NCBI RefSeq assembly: GCF_001007875.1
Contig: NZ_CP011412.1
Location: forward strand, 2,852,001 to 2,916,000
Direction: 5' to 3'
Source of the DNA: Sedimenticola thiotaurini
GTDB lineage: Bacteria > Pseudomonadota > Gammaproteobacteria > Chromatiales > Chromatiaceae
DNA: 64,000 nt
The notes beneath the pieces were generated by a model that made no database searches, was not told the origin of the DNA, and was given only the letters and a program-made list of their open reading frames with translations. A program made the position numbers and the translations under genes. Positions 33,037 through 41,395 of the stretch are shown here, piece after piece. Position 1 is the stretch's first letter; each line of letters begins with the position of its first letter.

Positions 33037-33564
33037 ATGCCGGCCAGCGAGACCAGCCAACAGGAGAAGATCCGACTGGAGCACCAGGCGGCCAAGCTCT
33101 TCATGCGCTGGTACGAACATGACACGGGCAAACCGATCCGGCACATCTGGCATAACCGGCCGATCAAACCGGACGTCTCCTGTCAGTTTGAAGGGGAGCG
33201 GCTCGATCTGGAAATCGCCCATCTGTACGGTACGGAACAGGAGGCGATGAAAATACTGGGTCGCAACCTGAGCAGGAAAACCCGCCAGGAGTTGCGCAAA
33301 ATGGAGCAGGATACCGATCCCCACCACCGTCTGCTCAATGCGCTGAACCGCATCCTCGCTAACAAGGCCACCAAACGGTATAAAACCCGGCGGGTCTGGC
33401 TGGTTATACGGAATGCACACCCGGCCTGGAATTCCAACGTCATAGCGGCCATGCAGCACCGCATCCAGGTGCCGCGCAAGCATCCATTTGAGCAGATCTG
33501 GATCGTGGGTGATTTTAACGGCAAGAGTGGTATTGTGCAGTTGTATCCCCGGAACCGGGAGTAG
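33037..33564 (+). CDS. Uncharacterised protein, possibly nuclease-like
   Basis: 175 residues from ATG 33037 (an in-frame TTG at 33016 is possible; neither has a clear ribosome site). The soluble, basic protein contains KPDVSCQFEGERLDLEIAH, a P-D-x(n)-E-x-A arrangement that faintly resembles PD-(D/E)XK folds, but the lysine is replaced by alanine, so I do not claim nuclease activity. There is no signal peptide. It lies between marC and a thioredoxin-like gene without clear linkage. Confidence 0.65.
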   Translation: MPASETSQQEKIRLEHQAAKLFMRWYEHDTGKPIRHIWHNRPIKPDVSCQFEGERLDLEIAHLYGTEQEAMKILGRNLSRKTRQELRKMEQDTDPHHRLLNALNRILANKATKRYKTRRVWLVIRNAHPAWNSNVIAAMQHRIQVPRKHPFEQIWIVGDFNGKSGIVQLYPRNRE

Positions 33565-33610
33565 TCACAGGTTGTTGATCAGGTATTGGAACAATCAGGA
33601 TGGGTAACGG

Positions 33611-33967
33611 ATGAAAACAGTCTCCACGCTGGAGGAGTTCCAACAACAGCAGCGCAGCGGCGCCCTGCTGGCGCTGTTTGGTGGCCCCCATTGCGGTGTC
33701 TGTCAGGCACTCAAACCAAAGCTTTCTGAACTGGTGGCATCCCGTTTTCCGGAGATTGTGCTGCTCTATGTGGATTGTGAACAGAGCCGGGAGATCTGTG
33801 CGCAGCAGGGGGTGTTCAGCTTACCGGTGGTGAAACTGTTTATCGAAGGTCAGATGCACCTGGAACTGGCGGGGAGTTTCAGCCTGCAGGCGCTCGCTTC
33901 GCGGATCGAGCGAGCCTACGGATTGTGGATCACCCTGCGCCAGGGGGGAAATCCTCCCGGCCAGTGA
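33611..33967 (+). CDS. Thioredoxin-family protein with CGVC active site
   Basis: 118 residues with a thioredoxin fold and no signal peptide, so cytoplasmic. ALLALFGGPHCGVCQALKPK contains the redox pair C-G-V-C at the usual place, and FSLPVVKLF supplies the cis-proline loop. The W before the active site of true thioredoxins is missing, so it is a divergent member, probably a disulfide reductase for unknown clients. Confidence 0.85.
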   Translation: MKTVSTLEEFQQQQRSGALLALFGGPHCGVCQALKPKLSELVASRFPEIVLLYVDCEQSREICAQQGVFSLPVVKLFIEGQMHLELAGSFSLQALASRIERAYGLWITLRQGGNPPGQ

Positions 33968-34083
33968 AGATCCCGGCAAACCGGAGAAGAGCCGGGACAC
34001 GCCGGGGCATCTGGTCTTATAATCAGCAGAGAACCTATTCGACCGGATCGCCTGCCGATCTGGTCAACACAGTGAGGCCCATT

Positions 34084-34644
34084 ATGAACAACCCGATGCA
34101 ATGGATTCTGATCCTGGCCACATCGCTCCTGCTGGCCGCCTGTACCCCGGCTGCAGTGCGGGACCCCGCCTCCCCCTTCTACCAGGTGCCGGTCGGTAGC
34201 CAGATTATTCTGCACCAGCCTTTGGAGATCCGGCCGGGACATACCCGGGTGTTTATCCAGCGGGGTGAAGTGACCCGCTTCAAAGATCTGGACCAGTATT
34301 GGCCCCACTGCAATTTCGAGGTCCGTTATCTGGTACAGGAACCCCAGCAGATTGCACCGGATACCTTTACTGTTGAGCGGGTACAGCAGGGCCAGACCGA
34401 GATTGTCGGTTGGCCCCGTGTGCAGGTTGCCGCGCTCAATCTGTTGGCCTTCAGCCGCGAGGGCGGTGGTCCACCTTCGGTGGCGCGTTACTACGATCTC
34501 TGGCTCTCGTCGCAACAGCAACCCAACGTGATGCGCCTGCGCTGCTTCGATGCCATGGACGATCTGCCCCGGGCCAATCTGCCGCGCTATAGCGATATTG
34601 AGGCCACTTTGGGAGCCATCGCTACGATCCAGCCGGCGCAATGA
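34084..34644 (+). CDS. Lipoprotein, unknown
   Basis: The 186-residue protein starts MNNPMQWILILATSLLLAACT, a lipoprotein signal with lipobox LAAC (Cys20), so it is anchored to a periplasm-facing membrane. The residue after Cys is threonine, favouring the outer membrane. The mature part is beta-rich with no known motif; it resembles small conserved gammaproteobacterial lipoproteins of unknown role. It stands alone between a thioredoxin-like gene and an acyl-CoA synthetase. Confidence 0.8.
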   Translation: MNNPMQWILILATSLLLAACTPAAVRDPASPFYQVPVGSQIILHQPLEIRPGHTRVFIQRGEVTRFKDLDQYWPHCNFEVRYLVQEPQQIAPDTFTVERVQQGQTEIVGWPRVQVAALNLLAFSREGGGPPSVARYYDLWLSSQQQPNVMRLRCFDAMDDLPRANLPRYSDIEATLGAIATIQPAQ

Positions 34645-34791
34645 GGAGAATCGGCACAGGCTTCTGTGTTAGATTAGCCCCAAAAGACCTGTGTTGTTTT
34701 CAGCCCGCCCGTGTTGGTTAACCCCTGCGCAAAAAAGAAATGGGGCTGTCTCAGGGGTCACTGTTAACCAAGTGGCAGGCCAGTCCCAGAA

Positions 34792-36357
34792 ATGTTGATT
34801 ACCGAAATTTTGGCCCGTAACGGGCGCATGTATGCCGAAGAAATTGCCCTGGTGGAGCGTGACCCTGCCACCGGCTTGCGGCGGGAGATCAGTTGGCGAT
34901 CGTTCGACCAGGAGGCCAATCGCCTGGCCAACGCGCTACTGGCGCAGGGGGTGAAACGGGGCGATCGGGTGTTGCACCTGATGATGAACTCCCTGGAGTG
35001 GCTGCCCTGCTATTTCGGCATACTGCGGGCGGGTGCCATAGCCGCTCCGCTCAACTTCCGCTTTGAAGCCGGGATTATCCAGACCTGCAACGAGATTGCC
35101 GAAGCCCGTGTACTGCTGTTCGGGCCGGAATTCATCGAGCGGATCGAGGCGGTTAAAACGGCACTGGATGAGACTATCCGGCACTACGTCTACGTCGGCC
35201 CGGAGAGTGATTGTCCCGCCTTCGCCACACCCTACGCCGGTTTTGTTGATGGAGCGGATGCCCGGCAGCCTGACGTGTCGATGGAGATCACCGACAGTGC
35301 GGCGCTCTACTTCACCTCCGGCACCACCGGTACGCCCAAGGCGGTCAGCCTGACCCATCGCAATCTGGAACACGCCTGCTATGTGGAGAATCAACACCAC
35401 CGGCAGACCCACGAAGATAACTTCCTCTGCATCCCGCCGCTCTACCACACCGGCGCCAAGATGCACTGGTTCGGCAATTTTGTCGTGGGGGCCAAGGCGG
35501 TGCTGCTGAAGGGGGCGCGGCCGGAGTGGATTCTGGAGGCGGTCTCGGAAGAGCAGGCGACTATTGTCTGGCTGCTGGTGCCCTGGGCCCACGATATTTT
35601 GATCGCCTGGGAGAACGGCGAGCTGGATTTCGGTCGCTACCGGCTCGATCAGTGGCGACTTATGCATATCGGCGCCCAGCCGGTGCCACCCAATCTGATC
35701 AAGGCGTGGCGCAAGCTGTTTCCGCACCACGAGTACGATACCAACTACGGCTTGACCGAAAGCAGTGGCCCCGGCTGTGTCCACCTGGGAGTGTCGAACG
35801 GTCACAAGGTAGGCGCTATCGGCAAGCCCGGTTTTGACTGGGAGGCCTGTATTGTGGACCCGGAGGGTAACCGGTTACCCCCGGGCGAGGCGGGTGAGCT
35901 GTTGGTGAAAGGGCCCGGGGTGATGGAGTGTTACTACCGCAATCCCGAGGCAACGGCTGAGTCACTCCAGGATGGCTGGCTGTTTACCGGTGATATTGCC
36001 CGCCAGGATGAAGAGGGCTTTATCTGGCTGGTGGATCGCAAAAAGGATCTCATTATCACCGGCGGTGAGAATGTCTCGCCGGTAGAAGTGGAGCACTATT
36101 TTCTGGAGCACCCGGATATTCAGGATATTGCGGTGATCGGCACGCCGGACCAGCGACTGGGAGAGCTGGTCACTGCCATTATCCAGATGAAGGAGGGACG
36201 CTCCCTGACGGAACAGGAGCTGCTCGCCTATGCAGAGCGACTGCCCCGCTATAAACGACCCCGACGGTTCCACTTCGACAAGGTGCCGCGTAATGCCACC
36301 GGCAAGATCGAGAAGCCCCGGTTGCGCAAGCGTTATGGGGCCATGAGCGAAGCGTGA
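34792..36357 (+). CDS. AMP-binding acyl-CoA synthetase
   Basis: 521 residues of the ANL superfamily. Motif A5-like YFTSGTTGTPKAVSLTH is the P-loop that binds ATP, NYGLTESSG the adenylate motif, GWLFTGDIARQDEEGFIWLV the hinge aspartate region, and PRNATGKIEK holds the C-terminal catalytic lysine. It activates a carboxylic acid as an acyl-AMP and then an acyl-CoA; substrate chain length cannot be read. It may supply the MaoC-like hydratase. The ribosome site before 34792 is weak, but the frame has no better start. Confidence 0.92.
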   Translation: MLITEILARNGRMYAEEIALVERDPATGLRREISWRSFDQEANRLANALLAQGVKRGDRVLHLMMNSLEWLPCYFGILRAGAIAAPLNFRFEAGIIQTCNEIAEARVLLFGPEFIERIEAVKTALDETIRHYVYVGPESDCPAFATPYAGFVDGADARQPDVSMEITDSAALYFTSGTTGTPKAVSLTHRNLEHACYVENQHHRQTHEDNFLCIPPLYHTGAKMHWFGNFVVGAKAVLLKGARPEWILEAVSEEQATIVWLLVPWAHDILIAWENGELDFGRYRLDQWRLMHIGAQPVPPNLIKAWRKLFPHHEYDTNYGLTESSGPGCVHLGVSNGHKVGAIGKPGFDWEACIVDPEGNRLPPGEAGELLVKGPGVMECYYRNPEATAESLQDGWLFTGDIARQDEEGFIWLVDRKKDLIITGGENVSPVEVEHYFLEHPDIQDIAVIGTPDQRLGELVTAIIQMKEGRSLTEQELLAYAERLPRYKRPRRFHFDKVPRNATGKIEKPRLRKRYGAMSEA

Positions 36358-36403
36358 GACGACCGGCCCGTTTGGAGCAGGCGGCTGGCTGCTTTGCCCT
36401 GAC

Positions 36404-36437
36404 AAAAAAAGACGGGCATGACGCGATCAATGCCCGT
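36404..36437 (-). terminator. Strong intrinsic terminator on the minus strand
   Basis: ACGGGCAT (36412-36419) and ATGCCCGT (36430-36437) are perfect arms around 10 bases; on the minus strand CTTTTTTTG follows. There is no minus-strand protein gene upstream: the next gene to the right, uvrD, is on the plus strand. On the plus strand it lacks a T run and would only be a hairpin after the acyl-CoA synthetase. Confidence 0.7.
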
Positions 36438-36540
36438 GAGCTTCCTTCCCGGATCCCTGTTGCGTGACTCCCTGCACGCGGGTTTGTTGTTAACCGAATG
36501 CAGCGGCTGGTTGGCGATCTTTTGGCTGCATTCGACTTCT
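36404..36540 (-). ncRNA. Candidate small RNA ending at the orphan terminator
   Basis: The 303-bp gap between the acyl-CoA synthetase and uvrD holds two hairpins on the minus strand: CGAATGCAGC/GCTGCATTCG (10-bp arms, 36495-36504 and 36525-36534), then 57 bases, then the intrinsic terminator. Hairpin, single strand, terminator is a common small-RNA plan. TTGACC lies upstream on the minus strand near 36576-36581, but a matching -10 is not clear. Size about 130-140 bases. This is a structure-based guess; no known RNA family was recognised. Confidence 0.3.
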
Positions 36541-36660
36541 TTATAAAACAGGAAGATCCATATGGGTATGACAGTGGTCAACTAAAGCACCTTTGTTCCA
36601 CTGGGGTTTACCGCCACACAACAGGTCGTGATCCAGGGCAACCACTGTTAAGATAATCCG

Positions 36661-38829
36661 ATGGACGTTTCACATATTCTCGAAGGTTTGAACGATGCCC
36701 AGCGGGAGGCGGTCTCCGCCCCGCCGGGCGGTATGCTGGTGCTGGCCGGGGCAGGCAGTGGCAAAACCCGGGTGCTGGTGCACCGGATCGCCTGGTTGTT
36801 GCAGGTGGTGGGTGCGTCGCCCTGGAACATCCTGGCTGTCACCTTTACCAACAAGGCAGCCCGGGAGATGAAGGGGCGTATTGAAGATCTGCTCGGCCAG
36901 CCGGTGGGTGGTATGTGGGTCGGTACCTTCCATGGTCTGGCCCATCGTCTGCTGCGGGCGCACTGGAAGGATGCCAATCTGCCGCAGAGTTTTCAGATTC
37001 TGGACTCTGACGATCAGTACCGCATGATCAAACGGCTGCTCAAGGCCATGGATCTGGACGAGGCACGCTGGCCACCGCGGCAGGCCCAGTGGTTTATCAA
37101 CGGCCGCAAGGATGAGGGAGTACGGCCCCAGCACATGGATGATGGAGGCGATCCCTATCTGCGCACCATGATCCGTATCTACGCCGAGTACCAGTCCACT
37201 TGTGATCGTGGTGGCGTGGTGGATTTTGCCGAACTGCTGCTGCGTGCCCATGAACTGCTGCGCGACCGACCGGATATTCTGCACCACTATCGTGAGCGCT
37301 TTCAGCATATCCTGGTGGATGAGTTCCAGGACACCAACACTATTCAGTACGCCTGGTTGCGACTGCTGGCCGGGGAACATAACCGCCTGTTTGCCGTGGG
37401 TGATGATGACCAGTCCATCTACGGCTGGCGCGGCGCCCGGGTGGAACATATCCGGGATTTCCGCAAACACTTCCCCGATGCGCCGTTGCTGCGACTGGAA
37501 CAGAACTACCGCTCCACCGCCACCATCCTGAAGGCGGCCAATGCGGTGATCGCCAACAACCCGTCCCGGCTGGGCAAGGAGCTCTGGACTGACGGCAGCG
37601 AGGGTGAGCCGATTCTGCTCTATAACGCCTTCAATGAGGTGGATGAGGCGCGCTTCGTGGTGGAGCGGATTCGCCATTTCACCGAAGAGGGTCACCGCCG
37701 GGATGAGTGTGCCATCCTGTACCGCTCCAACGCCCAGTCGCGGCAGTTTGAAGAGGCCCTGATCCAGGCCCAGCTGCCCTACCGGGTCTATGGCGGTCTG
37801 CGATTCTTCGAGCGGGCAGAGATCAAGGATGCCCTCGCCTACCTGCGCCTGGTGGCGAATCCGGAAGAAGATCCCTCTTTTGAGCGGGCGGTGAATCAGC
37901 CGCCGCGGGGTATCGGCCCGCGCACCCTGGATGCGGTCCGCGCCCACGCCCGGGATTTCGGCTGCTCCCTGTGGCAGGCATCCCGGGAGCTGGTTGAAGG
38001 TGGTGCCATGGCCAAGCGGGCGGCCGGTGCGTTAAACGGATTCCTGGAGCTGATCGCCGAGCAACAGGCCAGTACCCAGGGGCTGGCGCTGCACGAAATC
38101 GCCGACCAGGTGATCTCGTCCTCCGGGCTGGCAGAGCATTTCCGCAAAAGTCGTGACGGCAAGGGGCAGGACCGGGTGGAGAACCTGGAGGAGTTGGTTA
38201 ACGCGGCGCGCCAGTTCACCTACGAGACGGTTCCGGAAGAAGATGAGCTGGATCCGTTGACCGCGTTCTTATCCCATGCGGCTTTGGAGGCCGGGGAGAA
38301 CCAGGGCGACCAGTTCGAGGATTGTGTGCAGCTGATGACCCTCCACTCGGCCAAGGGGCTGGAGTTTCCGCTGGTGTTCATGGCCGGGGTGGAGGAGAAG
38401 TTGTTCCCGCACAGCATGTCGGCGGAAGATCCCGAGCGGCTGGAGGAGGAGCGGCGACTCTGCTACGTGGGGATGACCCGGGCTATGGAGCAGCTATACC
38501 TTACCTACGCCGAGAGTCGGCGCCTGCATGGCAGTGAATCCTATCCCCTGCCCTCCCGGTTCCTGCGCGAGATCCCTGCTGAACTGGTACGGGAGATTCG
38601 CTCCCGTCCGCAGGTGAGTCGTCCGGTCTATGGGGGGGCGGTATCCAGTGGATTCGCCGATGAAGCCTGTGGTTTCCAGCTGGGCCAGCGGGTACTGCAT
38701 CCGAAATTTGGTGAAGGGGTGGTGCTGAATGCCGAGGGTCAGGGCGGCAGCGCCCGGGTACAGGTGAACTTTGAACAGGCGGGTGCCAAGTGGCTGGTGG
38801 TCGCCTACGCCAACCTGCAACAGATCTAG
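36661..38829 (+). CDS. uvrD: DNA helicase II, UvrD
   Basis: 722 residues, the length of E. coli UvrD (720). It unwinds DNA 3'-5' in nucleotide excision and mismatch repair. LVLAGAGSGKTRVLVHRIAW is the Walker A motif I; AVTFTNKAAREMKGRI motif Ia; ILVDEFQDTNTIQYAWLRL motif II (DEFQD); VGDDDQSIYGWRGA motif III; LEQNYRSTATIL motif IV; and LMTLHSAKGLEFPLVF and VGMTRAMEQLYL motifs V and VI. The C-terminal tail (QRVLHPKFGEGVVLN) is the UvrD-type Tudor-like region that binds RNA polymerase. It is convergent with the receiver-domain gene, 12 bp apart. Confidence 0.98.
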   Translation: MDVSHILEGLNDAQREAVSAPPGGMLVLAGAGSGKTRVLVHRIAWLLQVVGASPWNILAVTFTNKAAREMKGRIEDLLGQPVGGMWVGTFHGLAHRLLRAHWKDANLPQSFQILDSDDQYRMIKRLLKAMDLDEARWPPRQAQWFINGRKDEGVRPQHMDDGGDPYLRTMIRIYAEYQSTCDRGGVVDFAELLLRAHELLRDRPDILHHYRERFQHILVDEFQDTNTIQYAWLRLLAGEHNRLFAVGDDDQSIYGWRGARVEHIRDFRKHFPDAPLLRLEQNYRSTATILKAANAVIANNPSRLGKELWTDGSEGEPILLYNAFNEVDEARFVVERIRHFTEEGHRRDECAILYRSNAQSRQFEEALIQAQLPYRVYGGLRFFERAEIKDALAYLRLVANPEEDPSFERAVNQPPRGIGPRTLDAVRAHARDFGCSLWQASRELVEGGAMAKRAAGALNGFLELIAEQQASTQGLALHEIADQVISSSGLAEHFRKSRDGKGQDRVENLEELVNAARQFTYETVPEEDELDPLTAFLSHAALEAGENQGDQFEDCVQLMTLHSAKGLEFPLVFMAGVEEKLFPHSMSAEDPERLEEERRLCYVGMTRAMEQLYLTYAESRRLHGSESYPLPSRFLREIPAELVREIRSRPQVSRPVYGGAVSSGFADEACGFQLGQRVLHPKFGEGVVLNAEGQGGSARVQVNFEQAGAKWLVVAYANLQQI

Positions 38830-38841
38830 CTGCGCTATTTG

Positions 38842-39222
38842 CTATATCTTCTCTGCCAGGGTTGTGTCTTTCGGGTGCAGGATATTGTTTACCGCTTCAA
38901 TCAGCACATCAGCCGAAAGTGGCTTGATAAAGGTGGCAACCACCACCGGCTTGGCGAACTGGATGAATTCCGGGTAGGCGGAGATCACGATCACCGGGAT
39001 CTTGCACTGATCGATCAGTTTGAAGATCCCTTCCAGTCCGTCGTGATCCGGCATTACCAGATCGGTAATGATCAGGGCCGGTTGGTGCTGTGTGACCAGA
39101 TTCAGGATGTCCCGGCTGTCCTCCGCCTGGATCACTGCGTAGCCCCGGGCCTCCAGCGACAGACTGTAGTACTCCCGCAGCGGGACATCATCCTCCAGTA
39201 GCAATAGGGTCTGTTCAGCCAT
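38842..39222 (-). CDS. Single-domain response regulator (CheY-like receiver)
   Basis: 126 residues, just one receiver domain. LLLLEDDVPLREYY provides the acidic pocket, ALIITDLVMPDHDGLEG the phosphorylated aspartate (D54), VIVISAYPE the switch serine and ATFIKPLSADVL the conserved lysine. There is no output domain, so it acts by protein contact or in a phosphorelay. No kinase is adjacent, so partner and pathway are unknown. Confidence 0.92.
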   Translation of the reverse strand: MAEQTLLLLEDDVPLREYYSLSLEARGYAVIQAEDSRDILNLVTQHQPALIITDLVMPDHDGLEGIFKLIDQCKIPVIVISAYPEFIQFAKPVVVATFIKPLSADVLIEAVNNILHPKDTTLAEKI

Positions 39223-39330
39223 GAACTTGTCTTCCTTGTGTGGCCGCCGGTGGCGTGACCCGACGTTATTACGCTCTATGGTGTAATTATGGCAGAGTTT
39301 GGCCGGGTCGAAAATCGGGCCGTTATCCGG

Positions 39331-40002
39331 TCAAAAGGGGGGCTCGGAAGTAAAGCGCAGCGGCTCGCCAGTCAGCGGATGACGCAGGGAGAGTTCACTG
39401 GCATGCAGTAGCAGGCGTGGCGCCCGTTGACGGTTTTCCCCCTCGGCGTACAGGTTGTCGCCCAGGATCACGTGTCCCAGAGCCAGCATGTGCACCCGCA
39501 GCTGGTGCGAGCGGCCGGTCTCCGGGATCAGTTCCACCCGGCTGCACACCTGCTCCGGCTGGTAGCTCAGCAATCGATAGTGGGTCACGGAGGGTTTACC
39601 CAAGCGGTGATCCACCTTCTGCCTGGGCCGGTTCGGCCAGTCGGTTATCAACGGCAGGCGGATGGTCCCGGTGGGTGGGTCGAGCCGGCCGGCCACCAGG
39701 GCAATATAGCGCTTGCCGATCTCCCGTTGCTGGAACAGGCGGTTCAGGGCGCGATGCATGTCAGCACCCCGGGCCATGATCATGATGCCGGAGGTGTCCA
39801 TGTCCAGGCGGTGTACGATCATGGCGTCCGCTATTCTGGCCTGCACCCGCCGGGCCAGGCAGTCCTGCTTGTCTACCCCCCGGCCGGGCACCGACAACAG
39901 GCCGCTGGGCTTGTTCAGGATCAGCAACGCCTCATCCTGGTAGATGATATCGAGACCGGTATCGGGTGGCGGCTGGTAGGTTCCGGGGTCGGCTGGCTTC
40001 AT
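39331..40002 (-). CDS. rluA: Pseudouridine synthase RluA (23S rRNA U746 / tRNA U32)
   Basis: The 223-residue protein lacks an S4 domain, as RluA does. MIVHRLDMDTSGIMIMARG holds the catalytic aspartate in the R-L-D-x-x-T-S-G motif, and IPETGRSHQLRVHMLALGH is the second signature block. RluA modifies U746 of 23S rRNA and U32 of some tRNAs. The assignment to RluA over RluC/D rests on the short length and missing S4 domain. It lies 4 bp from the alanyl-tRNA editing gene on the same strand, so both RNA-quality genes are cotranscribed. Confidence 0.88.
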   Translation of the reverse strand: MKPADPGTYQPPPDTGLDIIYQDEALLILNKPSGLLSVPGRGVDKQDCLARRVQARIADAMIVHRLDMDTSGIMIMARGADMHRALNRLFQQREIGKRYIALVAGRLDPPTGTIRLPLITDWPNRPRQKVDHRLGKPSVTHYRLLSYQPEQVCSRVELIPETGRSHQLRVHMLALGHVILGDNLYAEGENRQRAPRLLLHASELSLRHPLTGEPLRFTSEPPF

Positions 40003-40006
40003 CTGG

Positions 40007-40645
40007 TCACTCCAGCCGGATCTCGATACGCTCTTTACCTTTACCGGGATTTTTGCGTTTCAGGATTACCGTGCCGATCTCGCCGGTCCGTTTCAGATGG
40101 GTGCCGCCACAGGGCACAGGGGAGAAGCCGTCGATCGCCCAGAAGCGTTTTTCGGTGGCGCGGTCGCTGAAGTCGCTGATGATTGCCCGATCCTCTTCCC
40201 CTAGGGCATTCACCTGGGCGGCCACCTCCGGCAACAGGCTGGCCAGACTTTCGCCGCTGAGAAAATCGATCCGCGCCTTCTCCTCGGCGATATGGGCGCC
40301 GATTTTTTCAATCCCGGGGTGCGCCCGGTAAACCAGTTCCAGCACCAGTTCACAGGCAAAATGCAGACGCATCAGTCGATAGCGACGTGGCCAGTCGATT
40401 TCGATCCCTACCAGGTCACCCGGTTTAAGCCCATGCCCGGCATCCAGGGTGTAGATAATCTCATGCCCCTGTTTGCCGGCGCTCACAACCGGCCGGCCGC
40501 CTATCGTGCCCCGGTCACTCTCCTGGCCGCCGGAGAAGGCGTAGAAGATGGTGCGATCCAGGGTGATATGGTTGTCCCGGACGGAAGCCACTGTTGCTTC
40601 CAGCCGTGACAGATAGGGATCCTGCCAGAATATTTTTTCAACCAT
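40007..40645 (-). CDS. Alanyl-tRNA editing protein (AlaX-like)
   Basis: From ATG 40645 the protein has 212 residues, a free-standing editing domain that hydrolyses mischarged Ser- or Gly-tRNA-Ala. TIFYAFSGGQESDRGTIGG is the conserved glycine-rich block, and VPCGGTHLKRTGEIG supplies the C-x3-H zinc ligands. The usual H-x3-H motif reads LHFACEL, with glutamate in place of the second histidine; this may be a trait of this proteobacterial subgroup. An upstream in-frame start to 40729 adds unrelated residues and is not preferred; the ribosome site at 40645 is weak. Confidence 0.88.
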   Translation of the reverse strand: MVEKIFWQDPYLSRLEATVASVRDNHITLDRTIFYAFSGGQESDRGTIGGRPVVSAGKQGHEIIYTLDAGHGLKPGDLVGIEIDWPRRYRLMRLHFACELVLELVYRAHPGIEKIGAHIAEEKARIDFLSGESLASLLPEVAAQVNALGEEDRAIISDFSDRATEKRFWAIDGFSPVPCGGTHLKRTGEIGTVILKRKNPGKGKERIEIRLE

Positions 40646-40806
40646 CAGTGGGTTCGGCCCATGTGCAGTGGAATTGGTCAGCGGAATTCTGGACCACAAC
40701 CGGATTGCCGTAAAGCGCTGCCGTGGCACGGCTTCTGTGAGGTTGGCCCGAAGGTGGTGTCCGGTCGTTGAATCTTGTATTGTTCAGGGGCTTAAGCGCA
40801 GTGCAG

Positions 40807-40812
40807 TATAAT
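40807..40812 (+). promoter_or_regulatory. -10 element of the second TRAP operon
   Basis: TATAAT, a perfect -10 hexamer, lies 31 bp before the small-permease start. The -35 region is poor (possible TTGTTC at a spacing of about 21), suggesting an activator-dependent sigma-70 promoter, in contrast to the sigma-54 promoter of the first TRAP system. Confidence 0.5.
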
Positions 40813-40837
40813 AATTACCCCGAGGGGACTTCACTCT

Positions 40838-41395
40838 ATGCAAATGCTTTTACGTTTTTCCGGCATGATCGATGCCGTGAATGAACGGGTTGGGCGGCTG
40901 ATATCCTGGTTGGTTCTGATCATGGTTCTGCTGGGCGTCTATAACGCTGTCACGCGCAAGTTGAGCCAGACCATCGGTATGGATTTCAGTTCCAATGCCT
41001 ATATTGAAGCGCAGTGGTTTATGTTCAGTCTGGTGTTTCTGTGGGGCGCCGGTTACGCCCTGAAGCATCAGGCCCACGTGCGGGTCGATATTCTCTATTC
41101 GCGGGTTTCGGAACGAACCAAGGCGTGGATCGATATCATTGGTACCTGCCTGTTCCTGCTGCCCCTGTCGGTTCTGATTGTCTGGGTCAGCTACAGCTAT
41201 GCGGCGGACTCCTGGGCCATCCTGGAAGGTTCTCCCGATCCGGGCGGATTGCCGCGCTACCTGATCAAGAGCGCCATACCCACCGCTTTCGTATTGCTGA
41301 TTTTTCAGGGGCTGAGTGAGCTGATTAAACAGATCGCTTTCCTCAGGGGCCTGATCCCCTACCCCCGCCAGGTAAAAGAGGAGGATGGGATATGA
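40838..41395 (+). CDS. TRAP transporter small permease, DctQ-like
   Basis: 185 residues, four membrane helices. The NAYIEAQWFMFSLVFLWGAGY block (E-x-Q-W) and AHVRVDILYSR are typical of the small subunit of TRAP systems for keto acids and similar substrates. It works with the large permease that overlaps it by ATGA. The matching binding protein is probably the TakP-like gene on the opposite strand at 43312-44385. Confidence 0.92.
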   Translation: MQMLLRFSGMIDAVNERVGRLISWLVLIMVLLGVYNAVTRKLSQTIGMDFSSNAYIEAQWFMFSLVFLWGAGYALKHQAHVRVDILYSRVSERTKAWIDIIGTCLFLLPLSVLIVWVSYSYAADSWAILEGSPDPGGLPRYLIKSAIPTAFVLLIFQGLSELIKQIAFLRGLIPYPRQVKEEDGI

